From: Clostridia bacterium
Lineage (GTDB): Bacteria > Bacillota > Clostridia > Peptostreptococcales > Anaerovoracaceae
DNA: 39,798 nucleotides
Assembly: GCA_910575405.1 (NCBI GenBank)
Contig: CAJTER010000039.1
Location: forward strand, 1 to 39,798
Direction of reading: 5' to 3'
Shown here: positions 8,985-17,511 of the stretch, piece by piece
Position numbering within the stretch: position 1 is the first letter of the stretch
How the letters are laid out: every line of letters begins with the position of its first letter
Notes under the pieces: generated by a model
The model's database searches: none
Told to the model about the DNA's origin: nothing
What the model saw: only the letters and a program-made list of their open reading frames with translations
Translations under genes and position numbers: made by a program

Positions 8985-9464
8985 GCGAAAAATACCAGGC
9001 AGAATCACAGCCCCCAGAGTATCCATCAAATGCAGCCGTTCCAGTACCAGATATTCGGAAAGCTGGAGCACCTGAAAGGGGAGCATCATGAAAATAATGT
9101 AGATGGTAAAGATTCCTTTGCGAAAAGGGAACCGGTATCTTGCAAAGCCCCAGGCCGCCGAAACGCCGATGAGCATCTGTCCTGCCAGTACGCCCCCTGT
9201 AGTTTCCACTGAGTTCCAAAACATGGTAAAAAATTCAGGCCGGTCCATCAAAAGCTCCACATAAGAACGCAGAGTAGGATACATGGGCAGCAGCGGCCAG
9301 CGGGCATAGCCTTCACCTGACCATAACAGACATGGCCTCAGGTGTTCCTGCAGTTCATCCTGACCCATAAAGGAGCCGATAACGAGAAAGAGCACCGGAT
9401 AGCAGAGGACAAATACCGTCGCTGCAAACAATAGCGCCACAAATTTTCTTCCTATTCCTTTCAT
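8985..9464 (-). pseudogene. MalG-like sugar ABC permease, N-terminal part
   Basis: Carbohydrate ABC permease of the MalG type, which pairs with MalF in the membrane to import sugars. Residues 1-160 fit: an N-terminal membrane segment, the VLAGQMLIGVSAAWGFARY segment, and MLPFQVLQLSEYLVL. The expected coupling helix (EAA motif) that should follow GAVILPGIF is replaced by unrelated arginine-rich sequence ending at 8883. A deletion therefore fused this gene to the exporter remnant downstream. It cannot make a working permease. Confidence 0.75.
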
Positions 9465-9467
9465 CCT

Positions 9468-10060
9468 TTATTTCTCCCTGTCCCAGAATTTCTGCAGCAG
9501 CAGGATAAACAAGAGCAGCACTACCGAGTCCAAGACCGCCCCCGCAGCCATCTTTTCCAGGGACAAATCCCGAAACCAGTTGTGGAATAAATGCTGTATC
9601 AAATACATACTTTCGTGGGGATATTCTCCGGCCACTAGCCAAGCTTCCCAAAAGGCCGCATCCGTATTCATCCAGTCCATCCCGGCCAGTCCCGCTGCCT
9701 GCAGCAGCCCGTTTAAGAGCCTCTGATCATGGAATAAAAACCTCCACAAGAGGGCTGCCGAAGCCGCCGGAATGGCCATGGGAACCAGAAATCCGGTTTT
9801 CAGCCAGTCTCCGCTTTTTCCGCACTTTTGAAGAAACAGCGCTGCTGCAAGGGACAGGGCCAGCAAAAGCGGGACGCCCAGGAGAAGAAAAGCTCCTGTA
9901 TTTTTTACTACCAGGCGAAATGCCTGATTCTGCAGTACATTTCTGAAATTCTCCAGGCCGCAGAAGCTGCCGTACCCTGCCAGAAGGATAATGGCAAAGG
10001 CCGCGGCGCAGATGAGAATCCGGCTCTGCCCTTTGCTCCGGCGCACGGGTTTCTCTGTTT
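9468..10060 (-). pseudogene. MalF-like sugar ABC permease with internal deletion
   Basis: Partner permease of the MalG-like remnant, three bases upstream of it. The N-terminal two thirds are recognisable (FRLVVKNTGAFLLLGVPLLL; FLVPMAIPAASAALLWRFLF). The C-terminus is also recognisable (PHESMYLIQHLFHNWF, then a final membrane helix). Between them, near 9650 (after DAAFW), the central membrane helices and the EAA coupling loop are missing. The reading frame is kept, giving a 192-residue ORF instead of about 290. Without the coupling loop it cannot engage an ATPase, so I call it a pseudogene. Confidence 0.75.
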
Positions 10061-10107
10061 CCGTTTTTAAAGACTTTTGTCAAGGATACAGTTTTCAGCA
10101 TTTCCAT
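10060..10107 (-). pseudogene. First residues of an ABC ATPase (MacB/LolD-like)
   Basis: Starting at the ATG at 10107, preceded by a good GGAGG site, about 16 codons read MEMLKTVSLTKVFKNGN. This is the usual N-terminal strand of an exporter ABC ATPase. The sequence then jumps into the MalF-like remnant in another frame, so the Walker A region and everything after it are gone. Confidence 0.5.
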
Positions 10108-10188
10108 AATGATAATGTCCTCCAGCATTCCTGCTCTTGCTTCCTTTTCCCGATATCTGCAGTATAGCGGACAGATCTTACAATCTTG

Positions 10189-11045
10189 TTACAAAACTTC
10201 GTTTTTTATGTAAGCAAGAAAAATACTACAGCAGAGCCCCGGATTTTCCCGGCTTACTTTTAGGAAGCCCCCATGCCTAGCGATAATTTCTCGGGCAAGA
10301 TACAAACCGAGGCCAAAGCCCTTTTGATCCGTCACTCGTTTTCCTCTGTAAAAGCGCCTGAAAATTTCGTGTTCTTCCTCCGGTTCAATGCCGATTCCAA
10401 AGTCCCGCAGGCTGATGCGGGCAAACATATCATTTTGTGTAAGGGAGATTTCGATTTGAGAGCCGGGCTCTGAATATTTAATGCTGTTATCCAGGAAGTT
10501 TCCGATGGCTTCGCCCAGCCAGTTTTTATCGTGGGGCGTATAGACCGCTCCTGCGTCAAGGCGGATTTCAATGCTCTTTTCCCTTGCTGCCTTTTCTGTC
10601 TGCAAAACAGCGCTTAAAACCGTCTGCTTCAGATCCCTGCTTTGCTTTTTCAGCTGGATGATGTTTGTTTCCAGACGAGCCATTTTAATGAAGCTTTCAA
10701 TGAGAAAGGAAAGCTGCCTGCCGGAAGTCTCAGCCGCATCCAGATATTGCTCCCGTTCGCCTAGCTCCATGGCTTCTTCTCTGAGGAATCCCAGATAGAC
10801 TTCCATATTTGCAAGAGGCATCCTCAGCTGGTGGGCAATTTCGCTGATCAGGCTGCGTATTTCCCTCTTGTCCTGTTCCGCTTTTTCTTTGGAAGACCGG
10901 AGCATGGTCTGAAGGCGCAGGAGCTGGTGGCGAATTTTCGCGGGCAGCGTATCACCTGCCACATCCTCTGGTGGAATGTTCTGCTGTGATAGGAAGCCTT
11001 CTAAAAGGGCGGAAATATCCGCAAGGCTCTTTTCATATGTGCTCC
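10189..11045 (-). pseudogene. Sensor histidine kinase, cytoplasmic part only
   Basis: Contains the H-box (SEIAHQLRMPLANMEVY), N-box (IGNFLDNSIKYS), G1 (DFGIGIEPEEE) and G2 (GFGLGLYLAREI) of a HisKA/HATPase_c kinase. The membrane sensor half is missing. The frame runs 5' into the response-regulator remnant out of phase, so the ORF start inside that gene (11097) is an accident of the junction near 11040. The catalytic domains are intact, so residual activity of a soluble fragment cannot be excluded, but no sensible translation start is visible. Confidence 0.65.
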
Positions 11046-11245
11046 TCTGCTCTCCTGCAAACCTCAAAACCCTCTCCATCAGGAATGGTAATGTCAATGA
11101 ACATTAAATCCGGCATTTGCGAAATAAGCGCTATCCCTTCCCTACAGGAAAAACCGCTGATGGTCTGAAACCCTTCTTTTTTCAGGAAAATAGTAACCGC
11201 CTCGTTAAACATCCGGTCATCTTCAATAATTGCAATCGTAGCCAC
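11033..11245 (-). pseudogene. Response regulator, first 65 residues
   Basis: Receiver domain start: acidic pair in IAIIEDDRMF and the phosphoacceptor region PDLMFIDITIPDGEGFEV. The likely start is the GTG at 11245, with GAGGAAATT upstream. After FEVCRR the sequence passes into the kinase remnant and the frame stops at 11033. The rest of the receiver and the DNA-binding domain are deleted. Together with the kinase and the ABC ATPase start it suggests an ancestral regulator-kinase-exporter operon. Confidence 0.65.
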
Positions 11246-11307
11246 AATTTCCTCCCGCGTCATTACCGCCCCTTTTTCAGCATACGAAAAGGAGCAGCAG
11301 TCCGGCT

Positions 11308-13617
11308 TTATTCTTCTTCATCAAGGAAATCCGCCTGCAGAAGACTGTTCGCCATTTTCTGCGTACCGATGACCCACAGCAGATCACCCTCTTCAATCAC
11401 CATATTGATATCGGGATTTAAAATCGGCAGTTTACCCCGTTCAATTCCCAGTATGTGCCCTTTATATTTGGGCCGAAAGCCCGAATTCTTGATGGACTTT
11501 TTGATGAGGCTTGAGCCTGATTCGATCTGAATAGGGCAGCAGATAACCTGCTTTTCCGGTTCAATTTCCCGGAAGATCTGTCCGTATATATATTCTCTCA
11601 GAGTGACCATCGGCTCCTCTGGTTCCTGGATATGTGCCGCCTTTTCCAGCATCAGGATACAAGCCTCAATTTCATTCTTTGTCCCAATAGCGTGGATCAT
11701 ATCGCCCTCCATCAGACGATACTTTCCATTTGGCATCACCACATGCTTTCCATCCCGTATGACCTTGATAATGGTCACATGAAACATCCGGCTCTGGCAG
11801 AACTCCAGGATGGTATTTTCCCGAACTGTTTCAATCACCTTGAATTCCACCACGTAAAAGGCCTCATCCAGCCAGTGATATTCCCCTTTAATACCCCGCT
11901 CCTTCTTTTGCCGCTCCAAGGTCGTTTCATAAAAGTTCTCAATAAACCGCATCTCCATCTTTAAAGTCTTGCCCTTTATGTAATCGGATTTGACAATAAA
12001 AATAATGGCTGCCAGAGATAAGACGACCAGCAGAATATAAGGAAGATGAAGCAGCCTTCGCAATGTCATTACGATAAAGCCGCAGGCAACCAGAATACGT
12101 ATCCCCGTAAAGGCAAGAAGCGGCATCCGGTTCGCCTGACTTTTGAGCCACAGCTTGGTATACAGCACGTTTTTTGTCGAGCACATAATATTGATGAGCG
12201 GGATCATAAAGCCACAGGTTATAACGGCTGTAATAACGCTTCCCATAGTTCCCTCAATATACTTTTGCAGGAAACCATTGAGGAACCTAGTTCCTCCAAT
12301 ATAAAGTAGGAACAATCCCGCACCGCAGATAAAGGTTCGTACAAAGAACTTAATAATATACCGTTTCCAATCCCAATCTTTATCCGCCGTACTCTGCTGA
12401 TCGGAAGTATGCCGGTTGAGAAATTTGTAAAGTCTCGGCGGCAGATGATGCTGGGCAAAATCATAGACTTTCTCGGAGTTTTTAATAAAGATCGGCGTTG
12501 TGAAAGTAGTAATAACCGATACACATACCACGATGGGGTACAGGAAATCGCTGATAACGCCAAGGGACATACCCAGAGTCGCTACAATAAAGGAAAATTC
12601 TCCGATCTGCACCATGCTGAAGCCGCCTCTTATAGCGGTATGAAGCGTTTGCCCGGAAAAGAGGATTCCCAAGGTAGCGAAGGTCATCTGTCCCAGAATC
12701 GTAACAACTGTAATAATCAAAATCGGCACAATATATTCTACCAGCAGCTCTGGCTCAATGAGCATACCCACTGAAACAAAGAAAACAGCGCCAAACAGAT
12801 CCTTAATCGGCGTTACCATATCCTCGATCTTCTTTGCCTGCAGCGTTCCCGCCAGAATCGAGCCTGCCAGAAACGCCCCCAGAGCCGATGAAAATCCAAT
12901 CAGATTTGCAATTACCACCATTCCCAGGCACAGAGCGATGGAGAGAATCAGGAGCAGCTCGTCGTTGAGCATTTTCCCTATTTTTTTCAGGAAGGTGGGA
13001 ATCAGATAAATGCCCAGAACCAGCCAGATAACCAGACACAGCAGCAGCATCCCGATGTTTTTAAACACATCCATGCCAGAAGTATTCTGGCCTACCGCTA
13101 CTGTGGACAAAATGATCATCATGAAAATTCCGCCAATATCTTCTACTACCAGCGCTCCCAGTACAAGCTGGGCAAACTTTTCTTTTTTCAGCTGGTATTC
13201 CTCATACGCCTTGAGGATGATCATGGTGGAAGACATGGAAAGCATCCCTCCCAAAAAGACACTATCCATCTTTGCCCAACCCAAAAGCTGACCTACAGAA
13301 TACCCGATAATAATCATGGCCGACATGACGGTCATAACGGTAACAATGGCACTTCCTCCCACTGTGGCAATTTTTTTAAAGCTGAATTCAAGACCAAGGC
13401 CAAACATGAGAAATACAATTCCGATGTTGGCCCATACGTGGATATCCTCTACATCTACAATGGTTGGAAGATAAGAAAAGTTGGGGCTGATTAAAAAGCC
13501 CGCAACAATATAAGCCAGAACGACCGGCTGCTTGATCTTCTTAAAAATCACCGATACAATTCCCGCTACTACAAGGATCAATGCCAGATCGCTAATTAAA
13601 TAATCAAGTTGTTCCAT
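11308..13617 (-). CDS. CPA2 (KefB-type) cation:proton antiporter with RCK_C domains
   Basis: 769 residues. The N-terminal half (1-385) is a Na_H_exchanger domain with about 12 membrane segments; typical motifs are FLMFGLGLEFSFKK, LVLGALVVEDIGGI and SSALGAFLAGSILAG. A further membrane block lies at about 410-540. The C-terminus carries two TrkA_C/RCK_C-like segments (about 590-665 and 675-765), including GDMIHAIGT and GDLLWVIGTQK, so it is probably gated by a nucleotide or ligand. Role: exchange of K+ or Na+ for protons in pH or ion homeostasis. It starts eight bases after the PhoR-like kinase stop, so it is probably co-transcribed with the phoPR pair. The extra membrane block makes it longer than KefB. 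Confidence 0.85.
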   Translation of the reverse strand: MEQLDYLISDLALILVVAGIVSVIFKKIKQPVVLAYIVAGFLISPNFSYLPTIVDVEDIHVWANIGIVFLMFGLGLEFSFKKIATVGGSAIVTVMTVMSAMIIIGYSVGQLLGWAKMDSVFLGGMLSMSSTMIILKAYEEYQLKKEKFAQLVLGALVVEDIGGIFMMIILSTVAVGQNTSGMDVFKNIGMLLLCLVIWLVLGIYLIPTFLKKIGKMLNDELLLILSIALCLGMVVIANLIGFSSALGAFLAGSILAGTLQAKKIEDMVTPIKDLFGAVFFVSVGMLIEPELLVEYIVPILIITVVTILGQMTFATLGILFSGQTLHTAIRGGFSMVQIGEFSFIVATLGMSLGVISDFLYPIVVCVSVITTFTTPIFIKNSEKVYDFAQHHLPPRLYKFLNRHTSDQQSTADKDWDWKRYIIKFFVRTFICGAGLFLLYIGGTRFLNGFLQKYIEGTMGSVITAVITCGFMIPLINIMCSTKNVLYTKLWLKSQANRMPLLAFTGIRILVACGFIVMTLRRLLHLPYILLVVLSLAAIIFIVKSDYIKGKTLKMEMRFIENFYETTLERQKKERGIKGEYHWLDEAFYVVEFKVIETVRENTILEFCQSRMFHVTIIKVIRDGKHVVMPNGKYRLMEGDMIHAIGTKNEIEACILMLEKAAHIQEPEEPMVTLREYIYGQIFREIEPEKQVICCPIQIESGSSLIKKSIKNSGFRPKYKGHILGIERGKLPILNPDINMVIEEGDLLWVIGTQKMANSLLQADFLDEEE

Positions 13618-13625
13618 ATACTGCC

Positions 13626-14576
13626 CTACCTTTCAAAAGTCACATAAAAAACCGTTCCCTCTCCGACTTTGCTCTCTACCCCAAGCTCCGCACCGAACAG
13701 CATAGCAATATGTTTGACAATGGACAGACCCAGCCCAATGCCTCCTGCCTTGGCCGATCGGGACTTATCGACTCTGTAAAAGCGCTCAAACAGACGCTCT
13801 AAGTGCTCTTCTGCAATTCCAATGCCTTCATCACGTACCGATATTTGTACTTTCTGCGCTCTGTTTTCTGCGCATATCCAAATACGTCCTCCCTGCTTTG
13901 AATACTTAATTGCATTCTCGATCAGATTCATCATCATCTGGCAAAACCGATCCACGCTTCCATGAATGCAGATGTTTTCATCAAAGCTGGTCACCAATAT
14001 TACGCCTTTGTCCTCTGCAATGGGTTCAAGGGCAAGGAGTGTCCGTTCTACAGCACCCCGGACGTCAAACTCTTTTTTATCTGCTGTTTCTTTCTTGTTT
14101 TCGATGTCAGACAGCACCAGCAAATCTTCAATCATACGTTTTAAACGGGAAGTTTCAATTGCGATAATATCAATAAATTTTGTCCTTATTTCAGGATCTT
14201 CCGCAGCACCCTGCTGCAGAGTTTCAATAAATCCGGAGATAGATGTAAGAGGAGTTTTTAACTCATGGCTCACATTTGCCACAAATTCTTTTCTGATAAG
14301 CTCAGCCTTTTTGCTTTCCTGTGCTGCCTCTTCCAGCTCTTTCTGTGCTTTGCTTACCGGCTTTATCATATTCATATAAATATGAATACCCAGCAAGAGC
14401 ATCCCAGCTATATAAACGGTGAAAAAGATACTGATCCGATAAACATGGACGTCGGCATCTGCTGTAGATGCTGCCAGTTCCCCCAAAAAGGGAAATAGTA
14501 GTTTACAGGCGAGAAAAAGCGACAGCAAATTGAAAATTACAAGTTCGGCAGCAGCAATGACACATTTATTTTTCAT
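13626..14576 (-). CDS. phoR: PhoR-like sensor histidine kinase
   Basis: 316 residues. Two membrane segments (about 7-30 and 48-68) flank a very short extracytoplasmic loop; the HisKA domain has its phosphoaccepting His at 104 in NVSHELKTPLTSI. The HATPase_c domain has N-box LIENAIKYSKQGG, G1 RDEGIGIAEEH and G2 GGIGLGLSIVKHI. The loop is too small for a classical sensor and there is no visible PAS domain, so signal input may come through a transporter. It overlaps the response regulator by four bases. The phosphate assignment rests on family resemblance and on the PhoP-box-like repeats before the nearby Na/Pi cotransporter. Confidence 0.8.
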   Translation of the reverse strand: MKNKCVIAAAELVIFNLLSLFLACKLLFPFLGELAASTADADVHVYRISIFFTVYIAGMLLLGIHIYMNMIKPVSKAQKELEEAAQESKKAELIRKEFVANVSHELKTPLTSISGFIETLQQGAAEDPEIRTKFIDIIAIETSRLKRMIEDLLVLSDIENKKETADKKEFDVRGAVERTLLALEPIAEDKGVILVTSFDENICIHGSVDRFCQMMMNLIENAIKYSKQGGRIWICAENRAQKVQISVRDEGIGIAEEHLERLFERFYRVDKSRSAKAGGIGLGLSIVKHIAMLFGAELGVESKVGEGTVFYVTFER

Positions 14577-15262
14577 TTTATCTTATATCCTTTGCCCCTG
14601 ATGGTTTCGATGTATTTCTCTTCTTCTCCGCCCTGCTCCAGTTTTTTTCGCAGATATCGAATATGTACATCCACCGTCCGAGTTTCTCCAGCATACTCAA
14701 TGCCCCATACCTTATTGAGCAGCTGATCTCTAGTGAGAACATGCCCCCGGTTTTGGGCCAAATAACAGAGAAGCTCAAATTCCTTCAGAGTCAGATCAAT
14801 CTGCCGCTGTCCGACTTTAACCTGATGCCGTTCAATATTAATCTCCAAATCATTGATCCTTAAAATATGCTCTTCCGGCGGCACCTCTTCATGGGTGTTA
14901 TCATATCTTCTGAGGACAGCCCGGATCCTGGCCATAAGCTCACGGATCCCAAAGGGCTTGGAAATATAATCATCTGCACCAAGCTCCAGGCCCAGCACCT
15001 TATCGATCTCTTCTGTTTTGGCTGTGAGCATGATGATCGGCGTTTCGTTTCCTTCCTCTCGCAGCTCCCTACAGATATCATATCCATTCTTTCCCGGAAG
15101 CATAATATCCAGAAGAATTAGATCGGGCCGCTGCTTATGGACGATGGTAACACCCATATATCCGTCCTCTGCTGCCAGCCCCTCATATCCATTGGCTTTC
15201 AGATTGTATAAAACCAGCTCTCGAATATTCGGCTCATCTTCAATGATCAAAATCTTCTTCAT
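14573..15262 (-). CDS. phoP: PhoP/PhoB-like OmpR-family response regulator
   Basis: 229 residues from the ATG at 15262, chosen because GGGTGG lies seven bases upstream; an in-frame GTG at 15274 is less likely. The receiver domain has phosphoacceptor Asp52 (LLDIMLPGKNGYDI), the switch residue region MLTAKT and Lys102 (YISKPFG). The C-terminal winged helix has the typical LTLKEFELLCYLAQNRG and GETRTVDVHIRYLRKKL. Coupled by overlap to the kinase gene. Likely target in the window: the Na/Pi cotransporter promoter at 19228-19292. Confidence 0.85.
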   Translation of the reverse strand: MKKILIIEDEPNIRELVLYNLKANGYEGLAAEDGYMGVTIVHKQRPDLILLDIMLPGKNGYDICRELREEGNETPIIMLTAKTEEIDKVLGLELGADDYISKPFGIRELMARIRAVLRRYDNTHEEVPPEEHILRINDLEINIERHQVKVGQRQIDLTLKEFELLCYLAQNRGHVLTRDQLLNKVWGIEYAGETRTVDVHIRYLRKKLEQGGEEEKYIETIRGKGYKIK

Positions 15263-15269
15263 GTCATGT

Positions 15270-15310
15270 GCCACCCGCTTTCCATTTTATCATAATTTTT
15301 TGTCAATTGC
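15270..15310 (-). promoter_or_regulatory. Possible promoter of the phoPR-antiporter operon
   Basis: On the minus strand TTGCAA, 17 bases, TAAAAT precede the phoP start closely. The match is moderate, and the leader would be very short. Confidence 0.35.
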
Positions 15311-15329
15311 AATTCCAAGTCACGGAGCG

Positions 15330-16427
15330 CTACAAAATAACGCTGTGCAGCACAGCACCCACAAGCCCTTTTATTCCTCTTCCATATGTTCCATCCAGAC
15401 TAATGGTTCGTATACCGCTTTTCCACTTAAAAGCTTCGGGCTCCGCAGGCAGCCTGCAGACTGTGCGCAGGATCTCGCAGTATTCCTCACTCTCTGTTTC
15501 TTCCCTCTGCTCCAGAGGCTGCAGCTCATAGTAATTGAACACCTTTCCCATACGTTCTGCCAGCTTTTCTCCTTTTAAAAAGGTCATGTATTCCACAAGG
15601 CGTTCCTCTTTCCTCCGGCTGCCGCCCTCCTTTGCCACCAGGCATATATGATTTGCCATTTCACAGCAGCACAGCGCGTTTTGATCCAGACTGCTGCCAA
15701 TATCAAAAACAACAATATCATACCGTCCCGTGTCCATAACCGCCCCGACAAACTGCTGCATTTCTTCAGTAGTGAGGCCTTTCAGCACATTTCTTCCCGG
15801 TGAAGGAACGAATGAATCGACCCCATATGAATCGGAGAGAAGAAAACTTTCAATAAAAGGCATCCGTTCCTGACAGTCATCGCGAAATAAATAATAGATA
15901 TATTCGCTGATACTCTTCCCTCCTGGCAGCAGTTCCATGTACTCCGCTGTAGACTCCAGCTCCTCCAGGCTCAGATACATAACTTCTTTACCATGAAAAC
16001 GTTTCATTTCCTGTGCAAATGCCATAGCCGCCGACGTGCAGCCTGCTCCGCCTTCAGCCGCACAAAAGGCCACCAGCTTCATATCCTGCCTTTTCACTGG
16101 AATGGCTTTTCTGCCTGTAAGGCTGGTATAGATAAATAAAAGCTCCCCTGTAAGCTGTCTCACATTGCCGTATTTATAGAGCCGGAAGTTCCTGTTTTCA
16201 TAATCCTTTATCACCATGGAGGGTTTTTCCACTAGATAAATATAATCACCTGTATCCCCTTCCTCGTACTCCTTGAGAACCAGATCAAACTGCCCCAGCT
16301 TTGTATGTACCGGTACACTTTGATACAAAGTGACCGTAAAGGTTTGATATATATCCACAAGTGCCAGTCCCAGCGCCCGGCCGTATTCCCTGTCTTTTGC
16401 AACAACCGCAAGCTTAATGTTTTCCAT
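15330..16427 (-). CDS. tadZ: TadZ/CpaE-like protein with degenerate Walker motif
   Basis: 365 residues. The N-terminal part (about 1-105) resembles an atypical receiver-like domain; the rest is a MinD/ParA-fold domain of the CpaE/TadZ type, which places Tad pili at a cell site. The expected deviant Walker A (KGGxGKT) reads EGGAGCT at about 125-131, so both the signature lysine and the P-loop lysine are lost. A D-rich segment, DIVVFDIGSSLDQNAL, fits the Walker B region. The protein is therefore probably not an ATPase. It lies about 8 kb from the tad operon, alone, on the opposite strand, with its own strong promoter. It is the only TadZ candidate in the window. Confidence 0.7.
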   Translation of the reverse strand: MENIKLAVVAKDREYGRALGLALVDIYQTFTVTLYQSVPVHTKLGQFDLVLKEYEEGDTGDYIYLVEKPSMVIKDYENRNFRLYKYGNVRQLTGELLFIYTSLTGRKAIPVKRQDMKLVAFCAAEGGAGCTSAAMAFAQEMKRFHGKEVMYLSLEELESTAEYMELLPGGKSISEYIYYLFRDDCQERMPFIESFLLSDSYGVDSFVPSPGRNVLKGLTTEEMQQFVGAVMDTGRYDIVVFDIGSSLDQNALCCCEMANHICLVAKEGGSRRKEERLVEYMTFLKGEKLAERMGKVFNYYELQPLEQREETESEEYCEILRTVCRLPAEPEAFKWKSGIRTISLDGTYGRGIKGLVGAVLHSVIL

Positions 16428-16465
16428 ATTACAATTGCCCCCTATTTTTCAATTTATTTCCTTTT

Positions 16466-16494
16466 ATCATATCGCAATTGTAAATTTATGTCAA
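16466..16494 (-). promoter_or_regulatory. Strong promoter of the tadZ-like gene
   Basis: Consensus TTGACA (minus strand, 16494-16489), exactly 17 bases, TATGAT (16471-16466). The -35 element overlaps the stop codon of the upstream protease gene. An AGGGGGG ribosome site follows. Confidence 0.75.
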
Positions 16495-17204
16495 TCATTT
16501 TTTTGATTTTTTTCGATTTCCTGCCTCAGTTTTTTCAAGGCCTGACTCAGGCCGCCTACTTCATCTATGATTCCGATCTCCACAGCTTCATGTCCAAAGA
16601 GGATCGTTCCTACATCATTGGGCATGTTATCCGTCCTGTTCATCAGACTGATAACCGTCTTCCTGTCTGCCTTTGAGTGGCGCTCAATAAAATCTACTAC
16701 CCGCTCCTGGGTTTTCCGCAGGTAGTCAAACGTCGTTTCTGCTGTAATCACAAGCCCATTTGTACGAATGGGGTGCAGCGTCATGGTTGCCGTCTGGGCG
16801 ATAAAGGAATAATCGGTGGAAGTCGCAAGAGGGATGCCAATACTGTGGCCCCCGCCAAGTACCAGGGAAACGGTGGGCTTTGAGAGAGTGGAAATCATCT
16901 CCGCCAGAGCAAGGCCTGCCTCTACATCGCCTCCCACTGTGTTTAAAATAACCAAAAGGCCCTTTAGCTTTGGATTTTCCTCCACTGCCACCAGTTGGGG
17001 AATCACATGCTCATATTTTGTAGTCTTGTTTTCCGCCGGCAGCACCATATGTCCTTCTATGTTTCCGATAATGTCGATATACTGAACATCGCTTTCAAAA
17101 TCCGTCCCTGTTGTCAGGATTCCCAGCTCCGTAATAATGTCCTTGCTCTTGTCCTCTTCAGAAGGGAGGCTCTTTTCTTCCTTTTTCTCTGTATCCTTAT
17201 TCAT
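16491..17204 (-). CDS. tepA: TepA-like ClpP-family serine peptidase
   Basis: 237 residues. ClpP/crotonase-fold protease of the TepA (YmfB) group. Catalytic serine at 121 in LGGGHSIGIPLA and histidine at 144 in TMTLHPIRTNG; the preceding strand VILNTVGGDVEAGLALAEMI is typical. A charged N-terminal tail (first 25 residues) and no membrane segment place it in the cytoplasm. In Bacillus, TepA has been linked to membrane translocation and sits near ymxH; here the ymxH-like gene is divergent and 58 bases away, which keeps part of that neighbourhood. Confidence 0.85.
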   Translation of the reverse strand: MNKDTEKKEEKSLPSEEDKSKDIITELGILTTGTDFESDVQYIDIIGNIEGHMVLPAENKTTKYEHVIPQLVAVEENPKLKGLLVILNTVGGDVEAGLALAEMISTLSKPTVSLVLGGGHSIGIPLATSTDYSFIAQTATMTLHPIRTNGLVITAETTFDYLRKTQERVVDFIERHSKADRKTVISLMNRTDNMPNDVGTILFGHEAVEIGIIDEVGGLSQALKKLRQEIEKNQKND

Positions 17205-17262
17205 AATTCGCTCCTTGCTTTAATAGTATTTTGTAATAGTATTTACCTGTTAGGAGGTCATT

Positions 17263-17511
17263 ATGCGGCTGAGTGAAATTGGAAGCAAAGAAATTGTTGA
17301 TTTGTCAAAGGGCAGCAGCCACGGGCAGCTCTGGGATACGGAAATGCTCTTTGAGCGAAAGGACGGCAAAATAAAGGCAGTCCTGATTCCCGGATATCAC
17401 AGCAAGGGACTGTTTCGTGGAAGCTCCGAGGAGTGGATCAAGCTGCCCTGGAGCAACATCGTCAAAATCGGAGACGATATGATCATTTTTAAATCTGCAG
17501 AGATGGATTAA
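17263..17511 (+). CDS. ymxH: YlmC/YmxH-family PRC-barrel protein (sporulation type)
   Basis: 82 residues, a single small beta-rich PRC-barrel-like domain beginning MRLSEIGSKEIVDLSKG and ending IGDDMIIFKS. The family is annotated from sporulation and is common in spore-forming Clostridia and Bacilli; the biochemical role is not known. TAGGAGGT precedes the ATG. Its 3' end overlaps the convergent Na/Pi cotransporter gene by 23 bases, so the two coding ends read the same DNA in opposite directions. Confidence 0.8.
   Translation: MRLSEIGSKEIVDLSKGSSHGQLWDTEMLFERKDGKIKAVLIPGYHSKGLFRGSSEEWIKLPWSNIVKIGDDMIIFKSAEMD

Noticed and set aside
8883-8985. C-terminal tail of the MalG-like ORF as real protein
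   Set aside because: Arg/Lys-rich sequence produced by the deletion junction, not related to any permease.
8393-9212. Plus-strand ORFs opposite the exporter remnant
   Set aside because: Shadows of the minus-strand frames, with no ribosome sites or families.
9727-10128. 133-residue ORF starting with an ABC ATPase N-terminus
   Set aside because: Only about the first 16 codons after the ATG at 10107 are ATPase-like; the rest is the MalF-like gene read in the wrong frame.
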